Assembly (NCBI GenBank): GCA_002067755.1
Contig: MVQH01000057.1
Span: forward strand, 1-43,482
Origin: Methanosaeta sp. PtaB.Bin018
GTDB taxonomy: Archaea; Halobacteriota; Methanosarcinia; Methanotrichales; Methanotrichaceae
DNA length: 43,482 bases
Direction: 5' to 3'
Part shown: positions 17,162 to 25,306 of the stretch, piece after piece
Layout: each line of letters opens with the position of its first letter
Numbering within the stretch: the first letter of the stretch is position 1
Notes under the pieces: generated by a model
Seen by the model: the letters and a program-made list of their open reading frames with translations, nothing else
What the model was told of the DNA's origin: nothing
Database searches by the model: none
Program-made: the position numbers and the translations under genes

Positions 17162-17220
17162 CGAGCGGGTAATTCTAGTTTTTGAAATCCACACTGAACC
17201 CCCACTCTCCTACCCGCTCG
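17162..17220 (+). ncRNA. Perfect 10-bp-stem hairpin at predicted transcript start (leader element or small RNA)
   Basis: CGAGCGGGTA (17162-17171) pairs perfectly with TACCCGCTCG (17211-17220). The 39-base loop can form an inner stem TTC-t-AGT with ACTGAA. A TATA box lies about 25 bases upstream of its left edge. It ends 36 bases before the M50 protease ATG. It is not a tRNA (no D or T arm) and I see no ACA box directly after the stem. A structured 5' leader or a separate small RNA are both possible. Confidence 0.45.
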
Positions 17221-17256
17221 CTTAATCTATTAATGCAGGAGCACTGAATACATAGC

Positions 17257-18366
17257 ATGAACTCCTCGCTTCAGTTAGGAAAGGTCATAGGGATACCCAT
17301 CAGGCTCCACTGGTCTTTCCTCGTGATCATCCTGTATATCGCATGGGCTTTTGCCTCCTTCAGCGAGCCGCTATTTGGTAGAACATATGGCTTTGGCGCC
17401 ATTGAGCCTGCCAGTTTGAGGTGGACCTTCTCCCTGGTTTTTGCGGTGGTGCTCTTCGCATGCGTGGGCCTGCATGAGCTCGGCCACTCCTATGTGGCTC
17501 ACAAGAGCGGCTTTGGCATTAAGAGCATAACTCTTTACTTTTTCGGTGGCGTGTCCGCGATGGAGGAGATCCCCAGAAATCCTCGCCTTGAGCTGCAGAT
17601 GGCCTTTGCAGGGCCTGCTGTCAGCGCAATTTTAGGCATTGTGTGCATTCTCCTCTCGGATCTGGCGAACATGGGATATGAGAGCAGTCCCGTGGCCATC
17701 ATGCTCTGGACGCTGGGTGTGCTAAACCTCATGCTCATGGCATTCAATCTCCTTCCAGCCTTTCCAATGGATGGCGGGCGCCTCCTTCGCGCCTGGTTCG
17801 CCACGCAGATGCCCTACATCACAGCCACTCGCAGGGCTGCAGGCGTGGGAAAGATGTTTGCGATTCTGATGTTCGTTCTCGGGCTTTTCTCATTCAATTT
17901 TCTGCTCCTCTTTGTGGCGTTCTTCGTTTACGTCGGGGCCTCTGAGGAGGAGAAGGCAACTGAGATCAATGTCAGCCTGGAGGGGATCAGGGTTGGAGAC
18001 ATCATGTCAGCCCAGGTTCGAACAGTCGATGCAGACATGACGCTTCAGGAGCTAAAGGAGCTGATGTTTCAGGAGAAGCACAGGGGCTATCCTGTGATGG
18101 ATGGCGAGAAGATACTGGGGATCGTCACAATCGCAGATCTGCAAAAGGTCTCAGATGAGGATCGCACTACGACTCGCGTTGGCCAGGTGATGGCGAGAAA
18201 GTTATATGTAATTGCTCCCCAGGAAGAGGCATCAACTGCCATGAGAATGATGAATGAGCTGGGAATTCGCAGGCTTCCTGTGATAGACAGCGGCAGGCTG
18301 GTGGGGATTGTGTCCAGGGAGGACCTGGTCAGGGCCATCGAGCTATCCTCTGGGCAGGGATTTTGA
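17257..18366 (+). CDS. Site-2-type (M50) intramembrane zinc protease with CBS pair
   Basis: 369 residues. Six hydrophobic segments; HELGH at 73-77 is the zinc-binding HExxH site and NLLPAFPMDGG at 164-174 supplies the third ligand, Asp172. Two CBS domains follow (about 245-300 and 308-365; VGDIMSAQVRTV and VGQVMARKLYVI), which in relatives bind adenine nucleotides and tune activity. Family members cut membrane-bound regulators or clear signal-peptide remnants. ATG 17257 lies beyond a 59-base hairpin; GGAG is 16 bases upstream, rather far. The TraB gene follows after 12 bp. Confidence 0.92.
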   Translation: MNSSLQLGKVIGIPIRLHWSFLVIILYIAWAFASFSEPLFGRTYGFGAIEPASLRWTFSLVFAVVLFACVGLHELGHSYVAHKSGFGIKSITLYFFGGVSAMEEIPRNPRLELQMAFAGPAVSAILGIVCILLSDLANMGYESSPVAIMLWTLGVLNLMLMAFNLLPAFPMDGGRLLRAWFATQMPYITATRRAAGVGKMFAILMFVLGLFSFNFLLLFVAFFVYVGASEEEKATEINVSLEGIRVGDIMSAQVRTVDADMTLQELKELMFQEKHRGYPVMDGEKILGIVTIADLQKVSDEDRTTTRVGQVMARKLYVIAPQEEASTAMRMMNELGIRRLPVIDSGRLVGIVSREDLVRAIELSSGQGF

Positions 18367-18378
18367 GAGGTAATCTAT

Positions 18379-19608
18379 TTGGAAGATTCAAAGGATAATC
18401 TGATCCAGCCGCAGGATGTGGCAGGCTCCGGAGAGGCTCATGAGATAATAATAATTGGGACTGCTCATGTCTCCGAGAAGAGCGTTCAAGAGGTCGTCTG
18501 GGCCATAGAGGAGAAGAGGCCTGACATCGTGGCAGTAGAGCTGTGCCCAGCCCGCTACAGATCTCTGACAGGCCAGGAAGAGGAGAAGGAGATCAAGATA
18601 AGCGAGCTTCTCAGCGGAGGGAAGCTGTATTTTTTCCTGGTGCAGTGGTTTTTGGCCTACATTCAAAAGAAGATAGGGGACGAGCTGGGCGTCAAGCCAG
18701 GCTCTGAGATGCTGGCGGCCATCGAGGCTGCGAGAAGGGTGGGCGCGCGGGTGGCGCTGGTGGACAGGGATGTGGGTGTGACCATCCAACGCTTCTGGTC
18801 GGCCATGGGGATCCTGGACAAGATTCGGCTGGTCGGCTCGCTCATCCCTGCGGCACTCGGCTGGGGCGAGGAGAAGATCGATATCGACACAATCACCCAG
18901 GAGGACATAGTCTCGCAGATGATCTCAGAGTTTCGCAAGATCTCTCCTGCTGCGGCAGGCGTGCTGGTGGACGAGCGCGATGCCTATTTGGCCAGAAATT
19001 TGCATCTGCTCTCCAGGCAGGGGCGCGTCTTAGCTGTGGTGGGGGCAGGCCACAAGGAGGGCATCGCGCGGCATTTGGCCCACCCCGAGAAGATACCTGC
19101 CCTGGAGGGCTTGAACGAGAGGCCCTCGAAGAAGATCACATTTGCAAGGGTCTTCGGGGTCGTGGTGTCCCTGCTCATCATCGCGACGATTGGTCTTGTC
19201 ATCTTCAAGGCCCAATCAAGCCAGAACATCGTCCTGGCCTTTGGGATCTGGTTCGTCGTCACTGGGGGGCTCTCGGCCCTGGGCGTCGTCCTGGCCAGGG
19301 GCCACCCCCTCTCGGCCCTCACCGCCCTGATGGTGGCCTGGATGACGACGATCAACCCCTTCGTGGCCGCGGGCTGGTTTGCGGGCATGGTCGAGGCCTG
19401 GAAGCTCAAGCCAACTGTGGCAGACCTCAAGCAGCTGGCCCAGGCGAGCAGCTTTGACGAGATGACCAAGAACCGGCTCTTCAAGGTCATTTTGGTGGCA
19501 GCCCTGGCAAACTTGGGGGCCATGGCAGGGACGTTCATTGGAATCTGGATCATATGGCAGAGGATGGGGCTGATCAACCCAGCTGAGCTGCTGGCGGGCA
19601 TACTGTGA
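18379..19608 (+). CDS. TraB/PrgY-family membrane protein
   Basis: 409 residues from TTG 18379, with GAGAGGT upstream. The N-terminal 255 residues form the TraB domain: IIGTAHVSEKS (26-36), VAVELCPARYRSL, the block LVDRDVGVTIQRFW and VVGAGHKEGIARHL. The C-terminal part has about four membrane helices. TraB proteins include the enterococcal pheromone-shutdown factor and relatives of the Tiki metal-dependent proteases; the GTAH and GAGH histidines may bind metal. The exact role in archaea is unknown. It is 12 bp downstream of the M50 protease, so both may act on membrane proteins. Confidence 0.88.
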   Translation: MEDSKDNLIQPQDVAGSGEAHEIIIIGTAHVSEKSVQEVVWAIEEKRPDIVAVELCPARYRSLTGQEEEKEIKISELLSGGKLYFFLVQWFLAYIQKKIGDELGVKPGSEMLAAIEAARRVGARVALVDRDVGVTIQRFWSAMGILDKIRLVGSLIPAALGWGEEKIDIDTITQEDIVSQMISEFRKISPAAAGVLVDERDAYLARNLHLLSRQGRVLAVVGAGHKEGIARHLAHPEKIPALEGLNERPSKKITFARVFGVVVSLLIIATIGLVIFKAQSSQNIVLAFGIWFVVTGGLSALGVVLARGHPLSALTALMVAWMTTINPFVAAGWFAGMVEAWKLKPTVADLKQLAQASSFDEMTKNRLFKVILVAALANLGAMAGTFIGIWIIWQRMGLINPAELLAGIL

Positions 19609-19700
19609 TTTCCTGGCTCGCTCTCTCCAGCCCTTCGCCGACGGATGCAGGCGTGCAGCTCGGCGGCTGGGCTCCCTCCCCCAGAGGGCCAGGCTGGAGG

Positions 19701-19749
19701 CCTCCTGAGTGCTTTGGCCTCAACTGCACACAGCAGGGCGCTCAGGAGG
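19701..19749. terminator. Strong hairpin between convergent traB-like gene and npdG
   Basis: CCTCCTGAGTGC (19701-19712) pairs with GCGCTCAGGAGG (19738-19749): 12 bp with one G-U, 25-base loop holding a small CTGC/GCAG stem. It overlaps a perfect palindrome GGAGGCCTCC (19696-19705). It lies between two convergent genes, 93 bp past one stop and 42 bp before the other, so it is likely a two-way transcription end or mRNA 3' structure. No T-run is seen. Confidence 0.5.
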
Positions 19750-19790
19750 ACTGGATATCATGTGATGGATGCGAAGGCGGATCCAAGACT

Positions 19791-20447
19791 TCATCGCTCT
19801 GAGACTATCCTTATGCCTGCATCTTTTATCTTGTTCTTGCGGGCCACGTTGAGAAGCATCGGCGTCAGGCTTTCTACCATGGCAGAGGCTTGTAGAGGCC
19901 CTGCATTCAGTGGACGGAGGCTCTTTACCTCCATGGCCAGCCCACTGACCTGCTCTACAGCCTCGGGCTCGTCTGCGCAGATGAGGACATCCGCCTTCAG
20001 CTCCCGATCCTGAGCCTGCAGAGCAGCCGCACTGATGGTATGAAAGGCAGACACGATCCTCATGCCATCGGGAAGAAGAGAGCGCACCTGGCATGCAGCA
20101 CTTCCCTCCTTCGGAGGCACGAACTGGAAGAACTTGCCGTTGTAGCTCATGGGCACCACAGGCGAGATCACGAGCTGGCCTGAATAAAAAGACCTCAGAT
20201 CCGAGGTTACAGAGGCTAAATGCTCATAAGGAACGCAGAGCACGACGGCGTCTGCTGCAGCGATGGCGCCGCCGTTATCAGTTCCCCAGACATTCCCCGA
20301 TCCTCCGAGCAGCTTTATGACTGCCGCTGCGCTCTCCATGGCCCTGTCCGCCTTTCTAGAGCCTATGATGATCTCATGACTTGCAGCCCACCTGAGGGCA
20401 AAGCCAGTCCCAATATCGCCAGTTCCACCAACAAGAGCAATCTTCAT
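19791..20447 (-). CDS. npdG: F420H2:NADP+ oxidoreductase
   Basis: 218 residues, the size of the archaeal F420-dependent NADP reductase. Rossmann loop GGTGDIGTG at 7-15, IGSRK (28-32) for the NADP phosphate, then AADAVVLCVPYEHL, ISPVVPMSYNGKF and VSAFHTISAAAL, all conserved in the family. It moves hydride between F420H2 and NADP+ to supply NADPH for biosynthesis. Only a weak ribosome site precedes the ATG. Upstream (on this strand) lies the MITE-like element at 20534-20692. Confidence 0.93.
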   Translation of the reverse strand: MKIALVGGTGDIGTGFALRWAASHEIIIGSRKADRAMESAAAVIKLLGGSGNVWGTDNGGAIAAADAVVLCVPYEHLASVTSDLRSFYSGQLVISPVVPMSYNGKFFQFVPPKEGSAACQVRSLLPDGMRIVSAFHTISAAALQAQDRELKADVLICADEPEAVEQVSGLAMEVKSLRPLNAGPLQASAMVESLTPMLLNVARKNKIKDAGIRIVSER

Positions 20448-20525
20448 GCCAGGGACATGATCCCACCATTATTTTACAGTTTTGCGCCGCCAGGCCGGCG
20501 TGGAAATGGAGATATGGAATGGGCA

Positions 20526-20533
20526 AAAAAACC
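20526..20533. repeat. Target-site duplication, left copy
   Basis: AAAAAACC directly before the element; identical to 20693-20700. The A-run makes chance matching easier than usual. Confidence 0.55.
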
Positions 20534-20692
20534 GGCTCTTCGCTAAATTGTGTGGGTGAGATCGGGCATAAAATATCTCCTCTGTGCCTCTGTGTCTCTG
20601 TGGTTCAGTTAGCGAATCACGTTTCAGTACAGAGTCACGAAGACACAGAGATTTTGCGATTCAAGTTCACCCATACTAAATAGCGAGGAGCC
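20534..20692. mobile_element. MITE-like element, 159 bp, with terminal inverted repeats and 8-bp target duplication
   Basis: Ends: GGCTCTTCGCT at 20534 and AGCGAGGAGCC ending at 20692; over 26 bases the arms match at 21 positions as an inverted repeat (20534-20559 with 20667-20692). The inner arms also mirror each other: CCTCTGTGTCTCTGTGG on the left against CACGAAGACACAGAG on the right. The whole is one long imperfect palindrome with a centre near 20610. AAAAAACC flanks it exactly on both sides (20526-20533, 20693-20700), as expected from an 8-bp target duplication. No transposase inside, so it would move only with help from an outside transposase. Confidence 0.7.
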
Positions 20693-20700
20693 AAAAAACC
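20693..20700. repeat. Target-site duplication, right copy
   Basis: AAAAAACC directly after the element; identical to 20526-20533. Confidence 0.55.
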
Positions 20701-20875
20701 AGCTTTATGTTAGAAGGGATGGCACGAGATGCGAAAGGGAGTAGCAATGAAGGGGGTAATAAACGTCACCTCGTGCCGCTCGGTCTCTGCATTATACACA
20801 ATGCAGCTATCACTATTACGTACTTCTCCTTTATTAAGTTTTAGGACGAAATCAGGGCCAATCCCTGCCAATTTG

Positions 20876-21973
20876 CTAGGGATGATGCAGCCTGCCCCTA
20901 AATTGCTCGGCTCTGAGCCCCAGATATGAGGTTACATCCTCCACGACTTTGAGTGGTGCACTGGTTTTTATGCCAAGTCCACAGAAATGAGTGCGAGATG
21001 ACTTGTACCCAGATTCGCACAAGGCCTCCACGACATCACCTATTCTGCCAGGAGTGATATTTAGCCTCTCACAGATACTATGATGATCATAGTACATGGG
21101 CACATCCACCTCTGCCGCACATGTCTCAAGCAACCTCCTCGCCCTGGCGCTGCTATCCAGATTCTCCAAAGCCCTGCAGATGACATCAGCCTCCTGTATT
21201 TTGCCCAGCCACAAGGGTCCTGCCAGGATTGTTTTGCCATGGCAGTGAGCGCAGATGCCCTCGGGCCTGGGCTGCGGCAAAAGGACGAAGCTGCCGCAGC
21301 CTGGACAGTGCTCAACATACCCCATCTTTTCCAGGCACTCGTCTGCAGCCTTTGCGCCCCCGACCACGCGCAGGTATGTGCGCACATAGTGATCTGTAGC
21401 ATGTGTGAGCATTGGCTGCATGGCCTTGTCAAGCCTTGCAAGCTCGCGGGCTGCCAGGCCCAGCAGTATCCTTGCCCCCATCTCCCTGTGATAGTCGGTG
21501 CGAAGAGGCCTGGCCATATACTTTCGCATGCCACTGTGAAGGTGTGCACCGCATAGGGGCGCAGTATCAGTGGCTGTGACGAAGAGATAAGACTGTGCAG
21601 ACCTGCTGGCTGAAGAGAGGTACGGCGAGGGCGAGCCAAATGGGTCCAGGTCCACAGCCTGAAAGTGCCTCTCGTGCAAGAGGACATTCGCATTTGAGCA
21701 GGTGGTCTCACAGGCAAGGCCATTTCTGGCCGAATTCCTTCTGATAAGCTCGCATGCCCTCGGACTGACGTCGTTTAGAGTGACCTCTTGCACATTTGCC
21801 TCCTTTGCCACCCTCAGGCCACGAATGCCGCTCGCTGATAGGGCATCCACATACTGCACAAGGCAGAGGGCCCTGGCCATGGCCACGCCGATGTCCCTGT
21901 TCAGCTTCATCCTCGGATTGTAGAAGGAGCCATTCACCTCGAAGGTTACTGCCCCCTCGGTGAGCAGTTGCAT
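20876..21973 (-). CDS. trm1: tRNA (guanine26-N2)-dimethyltransferase Trm1
   Basis: 365 residues from ATG 21973. TEGAVTFEVNGSFYNPRMKLNRD, the SAM loop SASGIRGLRVAKE, the catalytic DPFGSPSPYLSS and a zinc ribbon CPGC...CAHC in the second half are all typical of Trm1, which makes N2,N2-dimethylguanosine at position 26 of tRNA. The frame is open to GTG 21994, but a TATA box (TTATAATC, 22003-21996) sits 24-30 bases before ATG 21973, so transcription should begin at that codon; this leaderless start also fits the family N-terminus. Divergent from the CoA-transferase gene. Confidence 0.95.
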   Translation of the reverse strand: MQLLTEGAVTFEVNGSFYNPRMKLNRDIGVAMARALCLVQYVDALSASGIRGLRVAKEANVQEVTLNDVSPRACELIRRNSARNGLACETTCSNANVLLHERHFQAVDLDPFGSPSPYLSSASRSAQSYLFVTATDTAPLCGAHLHSGMRKYMARPLRTDYHREMGARILLGLAARELARLDKAMQPMLTHATDHYVRTYLRVVGGAKAADECLEKMGYVEHCPGCGSFVLLPQPRPEGICAHCHGKTILAGPLWLGKIQEADVICRALENLDSSARARRLLETCAAEVDVPMYYDHHSICERLNITPGRIGDVVEALCESGYKSSRTHFCGLGIKTSAPLKVVEDVTSYLGLRAEQFRGRLHHP

Positions 21974-21995
21974 TGCTTGAAGTGCAGGCTGCACC

Positions 21996-22003
21996 GATTA
22001 TAA
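21996..22003 (-). promoter_or_regulatory. TATA box of trm1
   Basis: TTATAATC on the minus strand, about 27 bases before ATG 21973; implies a leaderless message and decides the start over GTG 21994. Confidence 0.6.
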
Positions 22004-22049
22004 CCCTTTGCCCTCCAAGAGTCTCGAAAGAATCTCATGAGCGCATACT

Positions 22050-22060
22050 ATTTTTATTAA
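22050..22060 (+). promoter_or_regulatory. TATA box of the CoA-transferase/GNAT gene
   Basis: ATTTTTATTAA, centre about 26 bases before ATG 22081, consistent with a leaderless or nearly leaderless transcript. Confidence 0.55.
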
Positions 22061-22080
22061 TACTAAATAGTGATAGATTC

Positions 22081-23955
22081 ATGGACTGGGCTGCCTGCAA
22101 GGAGCGTTTTCCCGAGAAGTTCGTCTCGGAAGAGAGGATATTCGAGCATGTCCATCCCGGGGCCAGGATCTTCATCGGAACAGCCTGTGGAGAGCCTCAG
22201 GCCCTGGTCAAAGCTCTGCTAAACTACGCACAGTCCCATCCCAGCGCCATCTTCGATGCCGAGCTCGTCCAGGTCTGGAGCCTCGGAATTACTCCCACCT
22301 CAGATGAGAGGTTCAAAGAGAGCTTCAGGCTGAACTCTTTTTTCATTGGAGACGGCATCAGATCAGCAGTAAACAATGCTGCAGCAGACTATACGCCAGT
22401 TTTTCTCTCTGCAGTTCCCAGCTTAATTTACAGGGAGGTCCTGCCAATCGACATTGCGCTCATTCAGACCTCTCTGCCTGATGAGGATGGCAATGTGAGC
22501 CTTGGCATAAGCGTTGACATTGTGCTGCCTGCTGCAAAAAAAGCTGCCCTGGTTGCAGCCCAGGTCAATTCCCAGATGCCATTTGTGTATGGAGACGGGG
22601 TGATGAACATTCGAGACCTGGATTTCGTCGTTTTCTGTGACGAACCCTTGTTGACGTTCAAGAGCGAGGCCTCAGGAGAGGTCGTCCATCACATCGGCAG
22701 GCATGTGGCCCGCATCGTTGAGGATGGCGCCACAATTCAGGTCGGCTACGGCAGCCTTCCAGACGCTGTGCTGTCCAATCTCGAAGGAAAAAAGCATCTT
22801 GGGCTGCACAGCGAGCTCTTCAGCGATGGCGTGGCAGATCTCATGAAGCGCGGCATCATCGACAATTCCAGGAAGACCATAGATCCTGGAAAGGCGGTCG
22901 CATCTTTCTGCATGGGCAGGAAGGAGACTTACGATTTCCTTCACAAGAACAGCGATGTGAGCTTCAGGACCATCGACTACACCAACAGCATGCTGGTCAT
23001 AGCCGGACAGAGAAATATGACCGCAATAAATAGCGCTCTGGAAATCGACCTCACTGGCCAGGCCACAGCAGAGTCCCTGGACGGAAAGTTCTACAGTGGA
23101 GTGGGTGGCCAGGCCGACTTCATGCGCGGAGCTGCACTGGCCCCTGGGGGAAAGGCAATACTCGCAATGCCGTCCACCTCTGGAGACGGAAAATCCTCGC
23201 GCATAGTTCCTCGGCTAAGTCCCGGAGCTGGAGTGACGCTTCACAGGGGAGATGTCCATTATGTGATCACAGAATACGGAATCGCCTACCTGCATGGCAA
23301 AAGCATCAGGGAGAGAGCCATGGATCTGATCGCCATCGCGCATCCCAATTTCCGGCCATGGCTGGTGGAAGAGGCCAGGAGGCTCTCCCTGGTATTCAAG
23401 GATCAGGCCTACAGCCGCTCTGTGTATCCGGAGGCCCTGGAAACATGGAAACGCACCAAGACAGGACAGGAAATTATGCTCAGGCCTGTGAGGATAAACG
23501 ACGAGCCCCTGCTCAAAGAGTTCTTCTACTCGCTCTCAGACAAGAGCATGTACAGGAGGTTTGCATCCGCCAGGAAGGACATGCCTCATGCCAGGCTCCA
23601 GGAGTTCGTAGCTGTGGACTATTCGCGTGATATGGTGATCCTCGCTCTATCAAGGCACCATGACAGAGAGATCGTCGTAGGCCTGGCTCAGTACAGCACG
23701 AACGAGAAAGACCACACTGCTGAGCTGGCTTTGGTTGTGAGAGATGACTTTCAAAATCAGGGAATTGGAAGAGAGCTTCATTCCTACATGACCTATCTGG
23801 CGAAGAGACAGGGGCTTCTCGGATTCACCGCCGAGGTGCTGGAGGACAACCTCCCTGCCCTAAACCTGATAAAGAGGATGGGATTTGAAACTGTCAGAAA
23901 AGATGGCGAGGTCCAGCAGATGAGGCTGATGTTCAACAAAGACACTGGCATCTGA
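22081..23955 (+). CDS. Acetyl-CoA hydrolase/transferase-family enzyme fused to a GNAT acetyltransferase
   Basis: 624 residues from ATG 22081; the frame is open upstream but that part overlaps trm1. The first 450 residues are a butyryl/4-hydroxybutyrate CoA-transferase type enzyme: YGSLPDAVL (223-231), LGLHSELFSDG with the likely CoA-carrying Glu245, GVGGQADF (340-347) and ITEYGIAYLHGKSIRERA. Residues 466-620 are a GNAT domain with the acetyl-CoA loop DDFQNQGIGREL (555-566). It probably moves CoA between acetate and another acid, while the GNAT part may acetylate a protein or small molecule. The fusion is known elsewhere but its purpose is not. It stands next to a cysteine-cluster gene. Confidence 0.88.
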   Translation: MDWAACKERFPEKFVSEERIFEHVHPGARIFIGTACGEPQALVKALLNYAQSHPSAIFDAELVQVWSLGITPTSDERFKESFRLNSFFIGDGIRSAVNNAAADYTPVFLSAVPSLIYREVLPIDIALIQTSLPDEDGNVSLGISVDIVLPAAKKAALVAAQVNSQMPFVYGDGVMNIRDLDFVVFCDEPLLTFKSEASGEVVHHIGRHVARIVEDGATIQVGYGSLPDAVLSNLEGKKHLGLHSELFSDGVADLMKRGIIDNSRKTIDPGKAVASFCMGRKETYDFLHKNSDVSFRTIDYTNSMLVIAGQRNMTAINSALEIDLTGQATAESLDGKFYSGVGGQADFMRGAALAPGGKAILAMPSTSGDGKSSRIVPRLSPGAGVTLHRGDVHYVITEYGIAYLHGKSIRERAMDLIAIAHPNFRPWLVEEARRLSLVFKDQAYSRSVYPEALETWKRTKTGQEIMLRPVRINDEPLLKEFFYSLSDKSMYRRFASARKDMPHARLQEFVAVDYSRDMVILALSRHHDREIVVGLAQYSTNEKDHTAELALVVRDDFQNQGIGRELHSYMTYLAKRQGLLGFTAEVLEDNLPALNLIKRMGFETVRKDGEVQQMRLMFNKDTGI

Positions 23956-23981
23956 TTCAAGGCCTCAATTGGCATGATATC

Positions 23982-24632
23982 ATGGGCGATAAGTGCGATT
24001 TTAGTCTATCCCAGATTCGTCGGCTCTGCCACCAGCTTTGCTCTTCCTCCTGCGTGCAAGAGAAGCGTCGAGGCCTGCACGAGCAGCTCTTGCGCCAGCG
24101 GCCCCACTGGTCAGTGCAAAAAAAAGATGAGCAGTTCCATAAAATCGACCTTGGCGTGAAGGTTCCCTTCGATATATCTCTGCCACTGCCTGCCCGCGAT
24201 GAGCGCGAGGATTCGGGCCATGGCGTGAAGCTCTTTTGGGAGCGCTTCAGCTGCCAGCATTGTGGCAGGTGCTGCTACACTCCGGGCGCAGGCCTTCTCC
24301 TGGAGGATGAGGACTTCGAGAGGATTGCGGAGCATATCGGAAAGAAGACCCTAAAGTCCATGTGCAGATACGACAAAGGTCTTCATGCCTGGATACTCAA
24401 GCAGCCCTGCCCGTTTTACAGTCCAGACGAGAAGAAGTGCCAGATCTACGCCATACGGCCCTTAACCTGCACCAAATATCCTCTTCATCCGCCGCTAAAA
24501 GAGATGCCTTACAACCTGGCAGTGGATGCCTTCTGTCCAGCCGCGCGCCAATTTGCCAAAGATTCCCTGGGATGGTGGATCATCTGCGAGAATAACTGGG
24601 CAAAATTGCTCTGCAAAATTGAGGAGCGCTAG
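23982..24632 (+). CDS. YkgJ-family cysteine-cluster protein
   Basis: 216 residues. The core SCQHCGRCCYTPGAG (four cysteines within seven residues), then CPFYSPDEKKCQIYAIRPLTCTKYP and a late FCPAA form the CxxCxxCC...C...C...C pattern of YkgJ proteins, thought to bind zinc or an iron-sulfur centre. Three more cysteine pairs occur in the first 30 residues, in a region that is not conserved in the family and may not be translated; a start nearer the core is possible. Function unknown. Its stop overlaps the convergent phosphatase gene by 4 bp. Confidence 0.82.
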   Translation: MGDKCDFSLSQIRRLCHQLCSSSCVQEKRRGLHEQLLRQRPHWSVQKKDEQFHKIDLGVKVPFDISLPLPARDEREDSGHGVKLFWERFSCQHCGRCCYTPGAGLLLEDEDFERIAEHIGKKTLKSMCRYDKGLHAWILKQPCPFYSPDEKKCQIYAIRPLTCTKYPLHPPLKEMPYNLAVDAFCPAARQFAKDSLGWWIICENNWAKLLCKIEER

Positions 24633-25306
24633 AGCATATCCTCCTTGATCATGTGATCTATGATCTCAGCAAATCCCTCGCCATACCTGGCCTGGGCCAC
24701 GAAGTCCGACATGTCCTTCAGCTCCTGGCAGGCGTTTCCGACAGCTGCCCTGAAGCCTGCCAGCTCGAAGATCGCAAGGTCGCTGTAGCTGTCGCCGATG
24801 GCTGCAAAATCCCTCAAGTCGATGCCCATTCTCTCTGCCACACGCCGAAGCCCTGTGCCCTTGTCCACCCGCCTGTCTTTGATGTGGACTGCATAGGTGG
24901 TATCGATGATATCCACAGGCAGGTTGTGCTCTTGGGCGTAGCGTGTGGCAGCCTGCACATCGAAGTTACGCTGAAGGGCAATGTCGGTGAATCTATAGCG
25001 GCCTGAGTTATACCGCTGCAATGCAAACTCCTCTGCGAGTTTCTGGTAGGCTTCCTCGCAGATTTGCAGGTCCGCCAGGATCTCCATCTCCTCTTCTGAG
25101 TGAGATACTACCCCCCCGTTCTCGGCTATGAAGATGCGGGGCGTGCCGAGCAGGACAGAGGCGGTCCTGGCGAAGCAGTGTGTGTTGCCCGTAGCCAGAA
25201 TTACGGGCGCCTTCAGCATCCTGAGAGCCTTTACGGCTGCGGGGCAGAGAACTCTGTTCCTATCGCTCAGAGTGCCGTCGATGTCCACGACAAGTGCGCG
25301 AATCAA
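24629..25306 (-). CDS. pgp: Phosphoglycolate phosphatase, archaeal HAD type
   Basis: 225 residues. HAD motifs: [10 protein letters not shown] with Asp8 and Asp10, ILATGNT as motif II, KGTGLRR with the motif III lysine, [10 protein letters not shown] as motif IV. The cap and length match archaeal phosphoglycolate phosphatase (TA0175 type), which removes phosphate from 2-phosphoglycolate; other small phosphate esters are possible. TTG 25306 overlaps the radA stop (TTGA), so translation is probably coupled to radA. Confidence 0.88.
   Translation of the reverse strand: MIRALVVDIDGTLSDRNRVLCPAAVKALRMLKAPVILATGNTHCFARTASVLLGTPRIFIAENGGVVSHSEEEMEILADLQICEEAYQKLAEEFALQRYNSGRYRFTDIALQRNFDVQAATRYAQEHNLPVDIIDTTYAVHIKDRRVDKGTGLRRVAERMGIDLRDFAAIGDSYSDLAIFELAGFRAAVGNACQELKDMSDFVAQARYGEGFAEIIDHMIKEDML

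Larger units (their letters stand above)
20448..20875. other. 428-bp non-coding stretch with mobile element remnant
   Basis: No convincing gene. It contains the MITE-like element (20534-20692). Right of that are two further inverted repeats: GGCACGAG (20721-20728) with CTCGTGCC (20770-20777), and CTGCATT (20787-20793) with AATGCAG (20800-20806), which may be the 3' structure of a transcript. An open frame at 20729-20929 has no family likeness and runs into trm1 antisense, so I do not call it. Confidence 0.6.

Noticed and set aside
17162-17220. Reading the hairpin as a tRNA
   Set aside because: A 7-bp acceptor-like stem is present but there is no D arm, anticodon arm or TTCGA loop, and it is only 59 bases.
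17162-17230. Reading the hairpin as an H/ACA guide RNA
   Set aside because: The pocket-like layout is suggestive, but no ACA or ANA box follows the stem at the expected place.
20729-20929. 66-codon open frame after the MITE-like element
   Set aside because: No ribosome site, no known domain, and its end overlaps trm1 antisense.
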